Assembly: GCF_026000295.1 (NCBI RefSeq)
Contig: NZ_AP026769.1
Location: 1,612,001 to 1,676,000, forward strand
Length of the DNA stretch: 64,000 nt
Direction: 5' to 3'
Origin: Helicobacter suis HS1
Lineage (GTDB): Bacteria > Campylobacterota > Campylobacteria > Campylobacterales > Helicobacteraceae
Below are positions 50,164 to 59,556 of this stretch, piece after piece. The notes under the pieces are model-generated. The model saw only the letters and a list, made by a program, of their open reading frames with translations. It did no database searches and was not told where the DNA came from. A program made the position numbers and the translations under genes. Each line of letters starts with the position of its first letter. Position 1 is the stretch's first letter.

Positions 50164-50280
50164 CCCCCGCATCACCCTACTTTCCCACTCTTGCAAAGAG
50201 CAGTATCATCGGCGTTAGAGAGCTTGACTTCCAGGTTCGGGATGGAGCTGGGTATTTCCTCTCTACTAGGGACACGGGAG
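50164..50280 (-). rRNA. rrf: 5S ribosomal RNA, isolated
   Basis: The minus strand reads a 5S rRNA: the loop A/B core CCCAGCTCCATCCCGAACC, then AAGCTC, GCCGATGATACTGC, and a terminal helix in which TCCCGTGT pairs with the 3' ATGCGGGG end. Length is about 117 nt. No 23S gene precedes it; instead the 182-bp repeat begins 6 bp upstream. Helicobacter genomes carry 23S-5S pairs and sometimes a lone 5S, so it may be a true orphan or the edge of a collapsed rRNA repeat. Confidence 0.9.
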
Positions 50281-50286
50281 AAAAAA

Positions 50287-50468
50287 GCGTAGCTTTTTCT
50301 TAGCGTAGCTTTTTCTTAAGTGAAGCTTTTTTTGAGTAAACTTCCCCTTAGCATAGCTTGTAGTAAAGCTTTTAGCATAGCTTTCTCTTAAGCTTTTATA
50401 AACTCTCTTAAGCTTTCATAAAAGCAAACTTTAACTTTCTTTGTAACTTTGCCACACACAAAAGCTTA
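50287..50468. repeat. 182-bp AAGCTT-rich repeat, copy B
   Basis: Sequence as in copy A at 49170-49351. It lies directly beside the 5S gene on its 5' side. Both AAGCTT density and internal tandem units suggest a degenerate simple repeat of about 15 bp. Confidence 0.85.
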
Positions 50469-50655
50469 AATTGTTTAAAACTTTGGGTATTGAGATCAGT
50501 CTGCCAAAGGTAATGTGTGCGCATCTAGTGGGATTGCCACCTTTGAGAGCGAAGTTTATAACCTTTATAGACAAGGGCACAGTACCGCTAGCTGTACCTT
50601 TAATTTTGATGGGCATAGAACCTTGATTTGAAAACCTATTTCTAGATAAATCCAT
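50431..50655 (-). CDS. Hypothetical ORF of doubtful coding status
   Basis: A 74-codon minus-strand frame whose last codons lie in repeat B. It has no ribosome site and no recognisable domain. The plus strand of the same stretch (50471-50634) reads LFKTLGIEISLPKVMCAHLV and ends IDKGTVPLAVPLILMGIEP, which looks like the hydrophobic end of a transporter next to garK. I cannot decide between them; neither may be complete. Confidence 0.2.
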   Translation of the reverse strand: MDLSRNRFSNQGSMPIKIKGTASGTVPLSIKVINFALKGGNPTRCAHITFGRLISIPKVLNNLSFCVWQSYKES

Positions 50656-50812
50656 AAGGGCTACCCTCTACTATAGCTTTTAAATAACGCGCTTATCTGC
50701 TACTTCTTAGTCTAAACGAAGTTTTTGTTTCTTGACCACTTCTATCCTTTAAGCCAACATAAATAAGAACATTTTTTGTTGTTTTGGCTTATCATTTTAT
50801 TAAAGGAAAAAC

Positions 50813-51931
50813 ATGAAATTTATTTTAGCCCCCGATTCTTTTAAAGAGAGCATGAGTGCTAAAGAAGCGGCTGAGGCCATGCAAAGAGGGATTAAACGGG
50901 CAATGCCTGAGGCGCTTTGTGTGCGCGTGCCTATGGCTGATGGAGGTGAGGGGACTTTAGAAAGCTTATTAGAAAGCAGAGACGCAGAGAGGGTTTTAGT
51001 AGAGGTAAAAGATCCGCTTATGCGCAAAGTGCAAGCAAGCTATGGGATTTTAGAGGGAGGTAAAAGTGCTGTGATTGAAATAGCACAAGCAAGCGGCATT
51101 CATTTAGTAGACAGAGAGCAAAGAAACCCACTTATAGCAAGTTCTTATGGAGTAGGTGAGCTGATTAAAAACGCGCTAGATAGAAAAGTTAAGCATATTT
51201 TAATCGGACTTGGAGGGAGTGCAAGCAATGACGGGGGCGTGGGGATGTTAAGAGCTTTGGGGGCGCGCTTTTTAGACAAAGAGGGCAAAGAGCTAGAAGA
51301 AGGCGGTGCAGCGCTGAAAAATTTAAATCACCTTGATTTAAGTGCCTTAGATTCCCGGCTTAAAAGTGTGGCTATTGAGGTGGCTTGCGATGTGAATTGT
51401 GAATTGGTAGGAGAACAAGGGGCTTCTATGATCTTTGGGGCACAAAAGGGGGCTAGTGCAAGCATGATTAAAGAGCTAGATACAGCCTTAAGCCATTATG
51501 CACAAACAATTGTAGCTGGAGCGGGAGCAGCTGGTGGGCTTGGAGCGGGGACTTTGCTTTTAAATGCCCATTTACAAAAAGGAATTGATCTAATTATCAA
51601 GCACACACAATTAGAGGAAAAGATTAAAGGAGCGGATTTTGTCTTTACAGGCGAGGGGAGTATTGATTATCAAACTCTATTTGGTAAAACCGCTTTAGGG
51701 GTATCGTTGGTGGCACAAAGGGCTAAAGTACCTGTGGTGGTTTTTGCGGGCAATATTGGCAAGGGAGCGGAGGCTTTATATGATTATGGAATACGGGCTA
51801 TGTTTGGGATTCTCCCCGGGGTGTGTGATTTAAAACAAGCCTTAAAAGAGGGGGCTATTAATTTACAGAATACTACTGAAAATGTTGTGCGGCTTATTGG
51901 AGTGAAGCGTCCAAATGCTAAAGATATTTAA
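50813..51931 (+). CDS. garK: Glycerate kinase (GarK/GlxK family)
   Basis: A 372-residue kinase phosphorylating D-glycerate, probably to 2-phosphoglycerate as in GarK. The start MKFILAPDSFKESMSAKEAA, then PMADGGEGTLES, GLGGSASNDGGVGMLRALGA and FTGEGSIDYQT are the family signatures. AAAGGA precedes ATG 50813. I know of no such gene in H. pylori. It sits beside disordered sequence and may have been acquired with a lost transporter. Confidence 0.93.
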   Translation: MKFILAPDSFKESMSAKEAAEAMQRGIKRAMPEALCVRVPMADGGEGTLESLLESRDAERVLVEVKDPLMRKVQASYGILEGGKSAVIEIAQASGIHLVDREQRNPLIASSYGVGELIKNALDRKVKHILIGLGGSASNDGGVGMLRALGARFLDKEGKELEEGGAALKNLNHLDLSALDSRLKSVAIEVACDVNCELVGEQGASMIFGAQKGASASMIKELDTALSHYAQTIVAGAGAAGGLGAGTLLLNAHLQKGIDLIIKHTQLEEKIKGADFVFTGEGSIDYQTLFGKTALGVSLVAQRAKVPVVVFAGNIGKGAEALYDYGIRAMFGILPGVCDLKQALKEGAINLQNTTENVVRLIGVKRPNAKDI

Positions 51932-51944
51932 GTTTGCTATCTGT

Positions 51945-52320
51945 GTTACCTGTAGGGAGGTTTAGTTTTCACTTTGTGCCCCCTATAGTTATAGATTTTA
52001 CAGAATTTAAGCCACCAACACATTCTCTAAGATCAAATCGCATAATCTGGGTCATACTCCCCGCGCGTTAAGCTAGCAGATTAAGAGAATCATCATAGGC
52101 TAGCTAGCTAGCGGCGGTCTCACAGCCTCTACTCTTTAGAGTTGAGCCCTTACTCTGACAATTGTAGTACAAAAACTTTTAGCACACGCCTTAATCGCTT
52201 TAGCTAAAGCTTGCGGGCTTTAGCGCGTAATCGGTAACTTTTTAGTACTCCCTGCCGTAATATAGATGTGTACGGGTGTTGTACCAAAATAGTAGCACTT
52301 GTCCGCCCGCTACGCAAATG
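51945..52320 (+). repeat. IS605-like terminal element, diverged second copy
   Basis: This 408-bp gene-free gap between garK and fliY contains, in order, CTGTAGGGAGG, TTTTACAGAATTTAAGC, CTCCCTGCCGTAATATAG and GGGTGTTGTACCAAAATAG. Each corresponds to a word in the minus strand of 10735-10985. An extra segment (52030-52250) with GCTAGCTAGCTAGC and a GCTTTAGCTAAAGC palindrome is present only here. No transposase frame remains. It may be a decayed IS end or guide-RNA-like element. Confidence 0.4.
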
Positions 52321-52339
52321 ATAAATAATTAAAAAGGGA

Positions 52340-53221
52340 TTAGCTATTTTTAAGTTGTTCTAGGCGTTCTTTTTTCGTTCCAATTTCAGTAATCTGGATA
52401 CCAAAGTTGCCATCTACAATCACCACCTCGCCCTTAGCAATCACCTTATCATCTACTAAAATTTCTAAAGGATCATTGACCATTTGGTTAAGCTCAACTA
52501 CACTACCAATATCCATAGAAACAACATCTTTTAAAATCATCTTTTTTTGCCCAATCCGCACCCTGACATTGAGTTTAATATCTAAAAGCATATTAATATT
52601 GCGGATTTCAGTCTGTTCTAGGGGGTGATCGCCATCTACATGATCGTTATTATGCTGTACCACTGGGATATTTGGCATAGCTGGGCCTTGGATAGGCTTA
52701 GAGATATTTTTGATAACTTCTTTTTTCTTAAAGGTTTCAATAAAAAGCCCGCCGCAAAAAATAAAGAAACTAGACTGGATCTGATCTAAAGAAAAACTAA
52801 ATTCAAATCCATCGCTATAGGGGTCTAATAAAGAAGCATCATGGGCAAAAACCGCCCCCTCTATCTCAAAACTTAGTTTAGGTAGTACTTCTTGGGATTT
52901 TAAAGCCGTTGTAAGCGCTCCAAATACATTAGAGCCAATTTCTTTAATCGCATCTAAATCATCTGGTTCTAAGGTTTCTTTACTTTTCCCTTCACCTCCT
53001 ACCATTAAATCTGCTAGAGCTGTAGCCATAGGAATGGGGATAGCTAGGGTGATGGTTAAATTAGTATCTGCGATATGAACATTAATTGAAGCGTTATTGA
53101 CAAAGATAAAATCCCCAACAGAAATTTCACTTTTAAGTGCCACTTCAGGAACTTTACCTAGTAAACCGCCAATGGTAGAAATAAATTCCTGTGTAAAGAG
53201 TTTTAAGAAATCATCAATCAT
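52340..53221 (-). CDS. fliY: Flagellar motor switch protein FliY (FliN-type)
   Basis: Homologue of H. pylori HP1030. Residues about 1-190 form a CheC/FliM-like middle domain (LEPDDLDAIKEIGSNVFGAL), and the C-terminal 75 residues are a SpoA/FliN domain (MLLDIKLNVRVRIGQKKMIL, VVELNQMVNDPLEILVD). It helps form the C-ring that binds CheY-P. It overlaps fliM by 4 bp, and the cluster fliA-fliM-fliY is as in H. pylori. Confidence 0.93.
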   Translation of the reverse strand: MIDDFLKLFTQEFISTIGGLLGKVPEVALKSEISVGDFIFVNNASINVHIADTNLTITLAIPIPMATALADLMVGGEGKSKETLEPDDLDAIKEIGSNVFGALTTALKSQEVLPKLSFEIEGAVFAHDASLLDPYSDGFEFSFSLDQIQSSFFIFCGGLFIETFKKKEVIKNISKPIQGPAMPNIPVVQHNNDHVDGDHPLEQTEIRNINMLLDIKLNVRVRIGQKKMILKDVVSMDIGSVVELNQMVNDPLEILVDDKVIAKGEVVIVDGNFGIQITEIGTKKERLEQLKNS

Positions 53222-54279
53222 TCTTCTTCCTCCTTAATATTGCCGATTTTGATTTTGCGTTGGTTTTCTAGCACTTCTAAGATTTCTTTAACGCGATCTT
53301 TTTCTGTTTGAATCACTTCTTTAATTTGGATAGTTTTACGATACCCCTTATACCCCACAGTGGCTAAGTAGCGCTCTTTTTTATCAATATTAACCACCAC
53401 CACATCATTAGCCACTTTATTTAAGCGAATCGTATCCCCCACCACTAAATCTAAAACCTCCTTCAAAGTTAATTGTACGCCCCCTAAAAAGGCCGCTACA
53501 TCTACACTAGCCCCCCCAACTAGAGCCTGCAATTCCTTATTACGGCTCTTTTTAGAACTCGTCTCAGTAAGCATCACATCGCGATTGCCCATTTTAGATA
53601 AAATCCCCTCAATAGAAATCACCGGATAACACAAGTTCATCATGCCACGGCTATGCCCGATGACAATTTCCATAACCACCATGATCACAATCTCATTTTG
53701 TGCCACAATTTGTACCACATTAGCACTTGATTCTTTAGCATCAATGGTTGGGTAAAACTCTGTAACAGGACTCCAAATTTCTTTTAAAATCTGCATCACC
53801 TGTTTTAAAATTGTATCTAAGAGGTTTAACTCAATATCGCTAAATTCGCGCATTTGATCATAAGCGCTCCCCTTACCCCCTAAAAGTCTATCAATCATAG
53901 GAAACACAATACTAGGGTTAACCTCTAATACCCCATTGCCCCCTACTGGTTTCATAGAGAAAACATTAAAACTAGTGGGGCTAGGTAAACTCATTAAAAA
54001 TTCCCCATAAGTCATTTGATCTACGCTGTGTAGTTGAATCTCTACAATGCTACGCATAATGGCTGAAATTTGACTAGAAAGACTTCTGGCCATTTTGTCA
54101 TGGATACTTCTAAAAGAGCGCAACTGTTCTTTACTAACCCGATTGGGGCGCTTGAAATCATAAAGTGTAATTTGCTTTTGAGGAATGATCTCGCGTTTTT
54201 GAATCGTGCTAACATCATCGCCCTCATCAACCACTTCTAAAAGCGCATCGATCTCTTCTTGACTTAAAATATCAGCCAT
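53218..54279 (-). CDS. fliM: Flagellar motor switch protein FliM
   Basis: C-ring protein, 353 residues. It begins MADILSQEEIDALLEVV, the conserved CheY-P-binding helix. The middle domain has VDQMTYGEFLMSLPSPTSF and the C-terminal SpoA domain includes VQLTLKEVLDLVVGDTIRL. It overlaps fliA by 8 bp and fliY by 4 bp. Matches HP1031. Confidence 0.95.
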   Translation of the reverse strand: MADILSQEEIDALLEVVDEGDDVSTIQKREIIPQKQITLYDFKRPNRVSKEQLRSFRSIHDKMARSLSSQISAIMRSIVEIQLHSVDQMTYGEFLMSLPSPTSFNVFSMKPVGGNGVLEVNPSIVFPMIDRLLGGKGSAYDQMREFSDIELNLLDTILKQVMQILKEIWSPVTEFYPTIDAKESSANVVQIVAQNEIVIMVVMEIVIGHSRGMMNLCYPVISIEGILSKMGNRDVMLTETSSKKSRNKELQALVGGASVDVAAFLGGVQLTLKEVLDLVVGDTIRLNKVANDVVVVNIDKKERYLATVGYKGYRKTIQIKEVIQTEKDRVKEILEVLENQRKIKIGNIKEEEE

Positions 54280-54982
54280 GCATGTCTCCTAGAGATTTAC
54301 GGATTTTTTTGATCACCTCTTTAATGATTTGAGAAATACGCGATTCTGTAATGCCTAAAATTTCTCTAATTTCGCTTAAATTTAGCTCTTCAAAAAAATA
54401 CAGCTGGATCACCAACTGCTCGCGATCAGACATCGTTTTTAAAATCATCTGGGTTGCTTCTACTAGCTCTTCAAATTCTAATTTTTTAGTCATCGTGTCT
54501 TGTTCAATCGCATTAAATTGCTCATCTATAGGCACATGGACATAAATATCTGAAGCCACTTTTGCATCGCGGATTTTAGAAATATCCTCCCCTAAAACCT
54601 CAGCCAAATACGCATCATCGGGTTCTTGCCCGTGCACATTATAATACTTAGAAATTTCATGATCGATATTTTTAATGAGTTTACGCGAGGAGCGCGACAC
54701 CACATCTAAAGAGCGCAAATAATCAAGCATCGCCCCATTCACCCGTGTTTTAGCATAACCCCAAAAAGAATCATTAAGCGCCACATCATAGCGTCTTGAA
54801 AGTTTGATTAATTCCTCAGTTCCGGCAGAAACTAGATCGTTAAAATCTACAGAACTAGGCAAGCGCTCTTTAAGACGAAATGCCATAGATCGCACGGCGG
54901 GTAAATATTGAATGGCTAATTCATTCTGGGAGTTTTGGATATGGACATCGTAAGGTGCGCTTTTTTTATGGATATCGCCCAC
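54272..54982 (-). CDS. fliA: Flagellar sigma-28 factor FliA
   Basis: FliA transcribes late flagellar genes such as flagellin. It has region 2 (FNDLVSAGTEELIKLSRRYD, WGYAKTRVNGAMLDYLRSLD) and the region 4 helix-turn-helix (LNLSEIREILGITESRISQI). The 236 residues are typical; the match is HP1032. Its end overlaps the fliM start, so the downstream switch genes are probably cotranscribed. Confidence 0.95.
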   Translation of the reverse strand: MGDIHKKSAPYDVHIQNSQNELAIQYLPAVRSMAFRLKERLPSSVDFNDLVSAGTEELIKLSRRYDVALNDSFWGYAKTRVNGAMLDYLRSLDVVSRSSRKLIKNIDHEISKYYNVHGQEPDDAYLAEVLGEDISKIRDAKVASDIYVHVPIDEQFNAIEQDTMTKKLEFEELVEATQMILKTMSDREQLVIQLYFFEELNLSEIREILGITESRISQIIKEVIKKIRKSLGDMHG

Positions 54983-54985
54983 GCC

Positions 54986-55309
54986 TTAATCCTCATTGTA
55001 CTCGTAGTTGCGTACATAGTTGAGTAGATCTTCAATCTCTCTTTCACGCTGTACAAATTCTTTATTAAAATAGACTAATTTACGCTCTAAATCTGCTTTG
55101 TTTAAAAGTTTTTTACGCGGAGAGACAAACCCCATATAAATAGAGGCAAAAAATAAAATAATGAGATAAAACCCCACAGTAGAAGTAAGAGTCCCAAATA
55201 AAATATACTCGGGTTGATCAAATTTTAAAAGCGATAAAATCAGACCGATAAAAAACCCCCCCACAATGGAAAAATTTACAAAGTTTTCTAATTTCATGCT
55301 ACACCTCAC
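54986..55309 (-). CDS. Small two-helix membrane protein (HP1033-like)
   Basis: 107 residues with two hydrophobic segments (FSIVGGFFIGLILSLL and LFGTLTSTVGFYLIILFF), followed by a basic loop (SPRKKLLNKADLERK) and a charged C-terminal helix. It lies between flhG and fliA in the same place as H. pylori HP1033 and overlaps flhG by 4 bp. Function is not known; position suggests a motility or cell-pole role. Confidence 0.8.
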   Translation of the reverse strand: MRCSMKLENFVNFSIVGGFFIGLILSLLKFDQPEYILFGTLTSTVGFYLIILFFASIYMGFVSPRKKLLNKADLERKLVYFNKEFVQREREIEDLLNYVRNYEYNED

Positions 55310-56177
55310 AAGTACCGCAATAGACGCTTGAAAAACCCAATGAAATTATCCTTAGGGGTTTCTAGTACGCCTTGTTCTATTTTCATTGTTAAAATCTTGA
55401 CGATTTGGTTCATAGAAAAGGAAAATGCGTTAAAGGGTTCGCTTTTACAAAGTAGTTTGCGATCTTTAATGGATCGTTTGACGGCATTGTTATTTTGGAT
55501 ATAGCCCAAGTAATTTAAAGTCATGTTAGGGATATTTTCCTTAGCCACCCTTTGGATACCGCCAAAAATTTGTAAACCCTTCTCAGCTGAATCAACCATA
55601 TTAACGAGTACAAATGCATCATCTTTAGTTTTAGAATTAACTTTAATCGTGGTATAGGCATCTGTAATGGCTGCCGGGTCCGAAGTGGTGATCACAACCA
55701 CACAATCGCTAGCCCGTAAAAACGCCTGAGTAAACTCCCCAATGCCTGCCCCTGTATCAATGATCATATTCCCGCATTTTAACCGGCATAAGCTCTAAAC
55801 TAAGGCGCATGATCTCATCTAAATGCACTTTAGCCATGCCACTTACTTTAGCCAAACGGTAGATTTCAGCAAACTCATTCTTCAATAGGATAAACTACTT
55901 CGCTAAAATGCGCCTCACCACGCAAGGCGTGTAAAATATTTTTAGTGGTTTTAATGCCAAAAATAATATCTAAATTGGCCAGACCAATATCAGCATCTAA
56001 AACCCCTACTTTATAACCAGCTTTAAATAAACTGTAGGCTAAATTAGCGCTAATTGTGGACTTACCCACCCCCCCCTTGCCACTAGTGATGGCTACAAAT
56101 TTAGTCTTGCCCCGTTTGTTAAAAATACTTTGCGGTTCCATGATGTGTTCTAGACCACTCGCTTGATTTTGTTTCAT
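55306..56177 (-). pseudogene. flhG: Flagellar number regulator FlhG (MinD-like ATPase), centre overwritten
   Basis: The N-terminal piece has the deviant Walker [21 protein letters not shown] and [13 protein letters not shown] (residues about 30-70). The C-terminal piece has MIIDTGAGIGEF, VVITTSDPAAITDAYTTIK and LVNMVDS. Between them 55769-55878 is an exact copy of flhF bases 56873-56982 and supplies the stop. The span (872 nt) is one base short of a 290-codon gene, close to H. pylori YlxH. FlhG restrains FlhF to set polar flagellar number. The real gene is probably intact. Confidence 0.85.
55769..55878 (-). repeat. 110-bp copy of flhF sequence in flhG
   Basis: Identical to 56873-56982 (offset 1104). 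It ends abruptly at native flhG sequence on both sides and introduces a TGA immediately after YPIEE. Confidence 0.9.
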
Positions 56178-56351
56178 GCTTTCACCCTACCCGGATGGAT
56201 AAATCCATCTAGCATGCAATCTACCAAATAATCGTTACTAGCTACGAGTAAATCCATCGGCACTTCCTGCCCAATGGAAAGATAGCTAATGGGTTTTTTA
56301 CTTTCATAGACCAAAGAGAATAAATTCCCAAACCCACGACTTTCATCTAAT

Positions 56352-56553
56352 GCAAGTTTAAGCGCCTCTGCTGTGGTTTCCCCGCTATAGGTATAGAGTT
56401 TCATATCTCTTTCCATGCTAGGCGTTGTAAAATTAAAGGAATGAGTATAGATTCTCTATGCGCCCACTCTGGATGGGGGAGAGTAAGATAGGGCTGTTTA
56501 TAGATCAAATCATTATAAAAAATGAGATCAATATCTAGGGTTCTGGGTGCATT
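56352..56553 (-). repeat. 202-bp copy of the folK/flhF junction within flhF
   Basis: Matches 57453-57654 at offset 1101 with two mismatches (56448 T for C, 56493 G for A). It reproduces the start of flhF, creating a false start at 56416 in front of the real C-terminus. Confidence 0.9.
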
Positions 56554-56654
56554 CTAAAGCCTGCATTTCTCTATCAAAATCTTGGGTATCCATAACCGTT
56601 TCAATGCTAATTTTCATCTTTTTAGCATACCACACGAGTTGTTCAACCGCTCCA

Positions 56655-56801
56655 GTTATAAAAATCCCGCTAGTCAAAATCGCCAAAGGGCGGGTTAAGA
56701 TAGAGCGGGGAGGAGTGCAAACAAGAAAAAGCCTTGTGTTTAGCAAAATAACGCCATAGCGATTCAAAAATTTTTAGGGAGTTGCCCATATTGCTCCCAA
56801 T
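56655..56801 (-). repeat. 147-bp copy of folK sequence within flhF
   Basis: Matches 57757-57903 at offset 1102, exact over 56655-56671 and 56682-56801. The ten bases between (56672-56681) do not match folK and instead read as Ile-Leu-Thr, the expected FlhF residues before LDTYRIGAVEQ, so they look native. Confidence 0.9.
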
Positions 56802-57501
56802 AAGCCCTCATGGCGGCAATAAATCATCTTACGCAACACTTCTCTAAAATAGCGCTTCACCGTAACAGAGTTTTCCCGCATTTTAACCGGCATAAGCTCT
56901 AAACTAAGGCGCATGATCTCATCTAAATGCACTTTAGCCATGCCACTTACTTTAGCCAAACGGTAGATTTCAGCAAACTCATGGGGAATGATAAAATTTT
57001 GTTCTTTTTCCTCACTCCAAACCATGTTTTGAATAAGTTTTAAATTATCGTTGATTTTATTAAGTTCGCCCTTGATAGAGTGTAACGCCTCATCTTGCTT
57101 TTTAGGGTTTTCTTCTAAACGCTTTTTAGCGTCTAATAAACTCGCTTGTGCGATTTTTGCTAACCCTTCAGAGGCATTTAAAGTATCTTGTTTTTCTTGG
57201 GAGTTCTCTTTTTCTACTCCGGCTAATTTGCGCATCTCTTTAATGGTCTCTGAAAGTTCAACCGCAACGCTATCTTGCGCATCTTCTTTAGTGGGTTGGC
57301 GGATATTTTCTAATCTTTGTTGTACATTGTTATTTTTAGGCGCTTCTTGATCCACTGCCACCACCACCTCATAAAGTCCGGGCTGGGTTAGGGTTTTTTT
57401 GCGGATCTCTTTAGCCTTTACCACTAAGGCATTATGGCCATGCTCACTCTGGGCAAGTTTAAGCGCCTCTGCTGTGGTTTCCCCGCTATAGGTATAGAGT
57501 T

Positions 57502-57984
57502 TCATATCTCTTTCCATGCTAGGCGTTGTAAAATTAAAGGAATGAGTACAGATTCTCTATGCGCCCACTCTGGATGGGGGAGAGTAAGATAGGACTGTTT
57601 ATAGATCAAATCATTATAAAAAATGAGATCAATATCTAGGGTTCTGGGTGCATTTTTAAAAGCCCTTTGTCGTAATCTGCCCCAACGGCGCTCTAAATAA
57701 AAGATAAGCCCAAAGAGTTGACTAACCCCCCATTTAGTTCTAAAAGAGAGGGTTGCGTTATAAAAATCCCGCTGGTTTATATAGCCAAAGGGCGGGTTAA
57801 GATAGAGCGGGGAGGAGTGCAAACAAGAAAAAGCCTTGTGTTTAGCAAAATAACGCCATAGCGATTCAAAAATTTTTAGGGAGTTGCCCATATTGCTCCC
57901 AATCCCTAGTACCACGATATTTTTTAAGCGTTCTGTGCGTTGGCATTTTCTGGGAAAAAAAGCAGAGTACACCACGGTGCGCAT
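57502..57984 (-). CDS. folK: 6-hydroxymethyl-dihydropterin pyrophosphokinase FolK
   Basis: FolK activates the pterin in folate synthesis. It shows LGIGSNMGNS near residue 27, SPLYLNPPFG (substrate loop), and the catalytic-region FKNAPRTLDIDLIFYNDLIY followed by LPHPEWAHRESVLIPL. The N-terminal about 20 residues (VYSAFFPRKCQRTERLKN) may be upstream of the true start. It overlaps flhF by 16 bp and follows pepQ closely, as in HP1035-HP1037. Confidence 0.93.
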   Translation of the reverse strand: MRTVVYSAFFPRKCQRTERLKNIVVLGIGSNMGNSLKIFESLWRYFAKHKAFSCLHSSPLYLNPPFGYINQRDFYNATLSFRTKWGVSQLFGLIFYLERRWGRLRQRAFKNAPRTLDIDLIFYNDLIYKQSYLTLPHPEWAHRESVLIPLILQRLAWKEI

Positions 57985-57991
57985 CGCTCCA

Positions 57992-59011
57992 TTAAAGAAT
58001 TACAGCCCTTGCATGCTGCATCACCACTAGATCCTCAATCCGCACGCCGTACTGACCGGGGATATAAATACCCGGCTCAATAGAAAAAACCATGCCCTCC
58101 TCAATAATGGTTTCACTCCTAGCAGAGATAAAGGGCAATTCATGAATATCTAAACCAATGCCATGCCCTGTGCTATGAGAAAAGAATTTCCCATAACCTG
58201 CCTTTTCAATCACACCCCTAGCTATTGCATCAATTTCTTTACCTGTCATGCCCACTCTTGCGCGTTCAATGGTGCTTTCTTGTGCTTTGCGTACGATGTC
58301 ATAAATCTTTTGTAATTCCTTATCTTTAAAGGACTGCTCTTTATGAAAACCAAAATCATGGGCAAAAAAAGCGCTACGGGTGCAATCAGAACAATAGCGC
58401 TTATATTTAATCCCCATGTCTACTAAGAGCAAATCCCCATGCCCTAATGGATCTAAACTAGGCAATGCATGGGGTTTGGCTGCATTGGCATTAATCGCAA
58501 CAATGGGCTCAAAACTTAAATCAAACTCCCCTATACGGGTTAAAAACTCCTTGACTTTGAATTGTAAAAAGCGTTCTGTACATTCTGTTTTATCTTGTAA
58601 AAAATGTGCAAAGTGATCAAAGGCCTCTTTGTTGAGTTCTTGGGAGCGTTTGATAAGGGCAATTTCATCTGGGTTTTTAATAATGCGTTGTTTTCTATGA
58701 TAATCCGGCTCAGCGATGAGTTTAGTAGCGGTCAAATTAGCCTCTAGGCGCTGATAAACCTGCAAGCTAATTTGATTTGAATCAAAGTATAATTCTTTGA
58801 TCCCCTTAGATAAATTAAGCATTTCACCCCATAAATCTGTAGCTTCTATTACCTCAGCGTTGCAGATATTTTGGCGTGCCTCTAAAGTGTAGCGCGCATC
58901 GGTGATAAAAAACGCTCGATCTTGCAATTGCAAAAAAATTCCATGATCACAACTATAACCGCAGGCAAAGTATTGGGCATTTTCATCGGTGGTGAAATGC
59001 GCCAAAATCAC
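57992..59011 (-). CDS. pepQ: Xaa-Pro aminopeptidase (M24 family)
   Basis: A 339-residue metallopeptidase matching HP1037. The pita-bread domain keeps the metal ligands: [21 protein letters not shown] (two Asp), [18 protein letters not shown] (His), [12 protein letters not shown] and [10 protein letters not shown] (two Glu). It removes N-terminal residues next to proline in the cytoplasm. It overlaps aroQ by 4 bp, suggesting one operon. Confidence 0.9.
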   Translation of the reverse strand: MILAHFTTDENAQYFACGYSCDHGIFLQLQDRAFFITDARYTLEARQNICNAEVIEATDLWGEMLNLSKGIKELYFDSNQISLQVYQRLEANLTATKLIAEPDYHRKQRIIKNPDEIALIKRSQELNKEAFDHFAHFLQDKTECTERFLQFKVKEFLTRIGEFDLSFEPIVAINANAAKPHALPSLDPLGHGDLLLVDMGIKYKRYCSDCTRSAFFAHDFGFHKEQSFKDKELQKIYDIVRKAQESTIERARVGMTGKEIDAIARGVIEKAGYGKFFSHSTGHGIGLDIHELPFISARSETIIEEGMVFSIEPGIYIPGQYGVRIEDLVVMQHARAVIL

Positions 59012-59499
59012 CCCTTAGCTTCAATAGATTGCTGGTTAGCCTGACTCTCTTTAATTGCTTTAATTTCAGCAAAAATTTGCATCATCGCAATCATAGCCAC
59101 ATGGTAGCCAAAAGCCCCAAAACCAGTAACCACCCCTGCACTCACCGCACCGGTATAAGTATTTTTACGGAAATCCTCGCGCGCAAAAATATTAGTAAGA
59201 TGTACCTCAACAACGGGCATATCAGCTAACATGATCGCATCAGCAATGGCAATAGAGGTATGGGAGAACGCCCCGGGATTGATAATAATCCCATCGCAAT
59301 CACTCCCCACACATTCTTGGATTTTATCAATGATTTCGCCCTCAAAATTGCTTTGGAAAAACTCCAATTCCAGATCATTTTGTTTGGCAAAGTCCTCCAT
59401 TTTTTCATGGATTTGCTCCAAAGTTACAGGCCCATAAAGTCTAGGGTCTCTATGTCCTAGCATGTTTAAATTAGGGCCTTGGATCACTAAGATTTTCAT
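59008..59499 (-). CDS. aroQ: Type II 3-dehydroquinate dehydratase AroQ
   Basis: AroQ catalyses the third shikimate step. It begins [20 protein letters not shown] and has the catalytic Tyr in [11 protein letters not shown], Asn-Pro-Gly in [11 protein letters not shown], the His in [12 protein letters not shown] and the Arg in REDFR. The 163 residues are normal. It is first in the aroQ-pepQ-folK-flhF series, matching HP1038. Confidence 0.95.
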   Translation of the reverse strand: MKILVIQGPNLNMLGHRDPRLYGPVTLEQIHEKMEDFAKQNDLELEFFQSNFEGEIIDKIQECVGSDCDGIIINPGAFSHTSIAIADAIMLADMPVVEVHLTNIFAREDFRKNTYTGAVSAGVVTGFGAFGYHVAMIAMMQIFAEIKAIKESQANQQSIEAKG

Positions 59500-59556
59500 A
59501 CTAACTCCTTTAAAAATAAGGCTTTGATTATAGCATAAAACCCATGCCTACAAGTT

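Larger units (their letters stand above)
56174..57517 (-). pseudogene. flhF: Signal-recognition-like GTPase FlhF with two overwritten stretches
   Basis: FlhF places flagella at the pole. Three native pieces share one frame. The first spans residues 1-237 (YTYSGETTAEALKLAQSEHG, the basic KEIRKKTL region, and the N domain ending MIYCRHEG). The second is GAVEQLVWYAKKMKISIETV. The third is the C-terminal DESRGFGNLFSLVYESKKPI, IGQEVPMDL. The P-loop region and the later G motifs are replaced by folK-derived sequence (56655-56801) and folK/flhF-start sequence (56352-56553). The total is exactly 1,344 nt, 448 codons, matching full-length FlhF. The disruption is therefore substitution without length change, probably artefactual. 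Confidence 0.88.

Noticed and set aside
49170-50468. CRISPR-like array in the AAGCTT-rich repeat
   Set aside because: Units are irregular, there are no uniform repeats with unique spacers, and no cas genes are present.
56170-56416. A second short flhF-like gene with its own start at 56416
   Set aside because: The start comes from the copied 202-bp block; the remainder is the C-terminus of the single flhF gene in the same frame.
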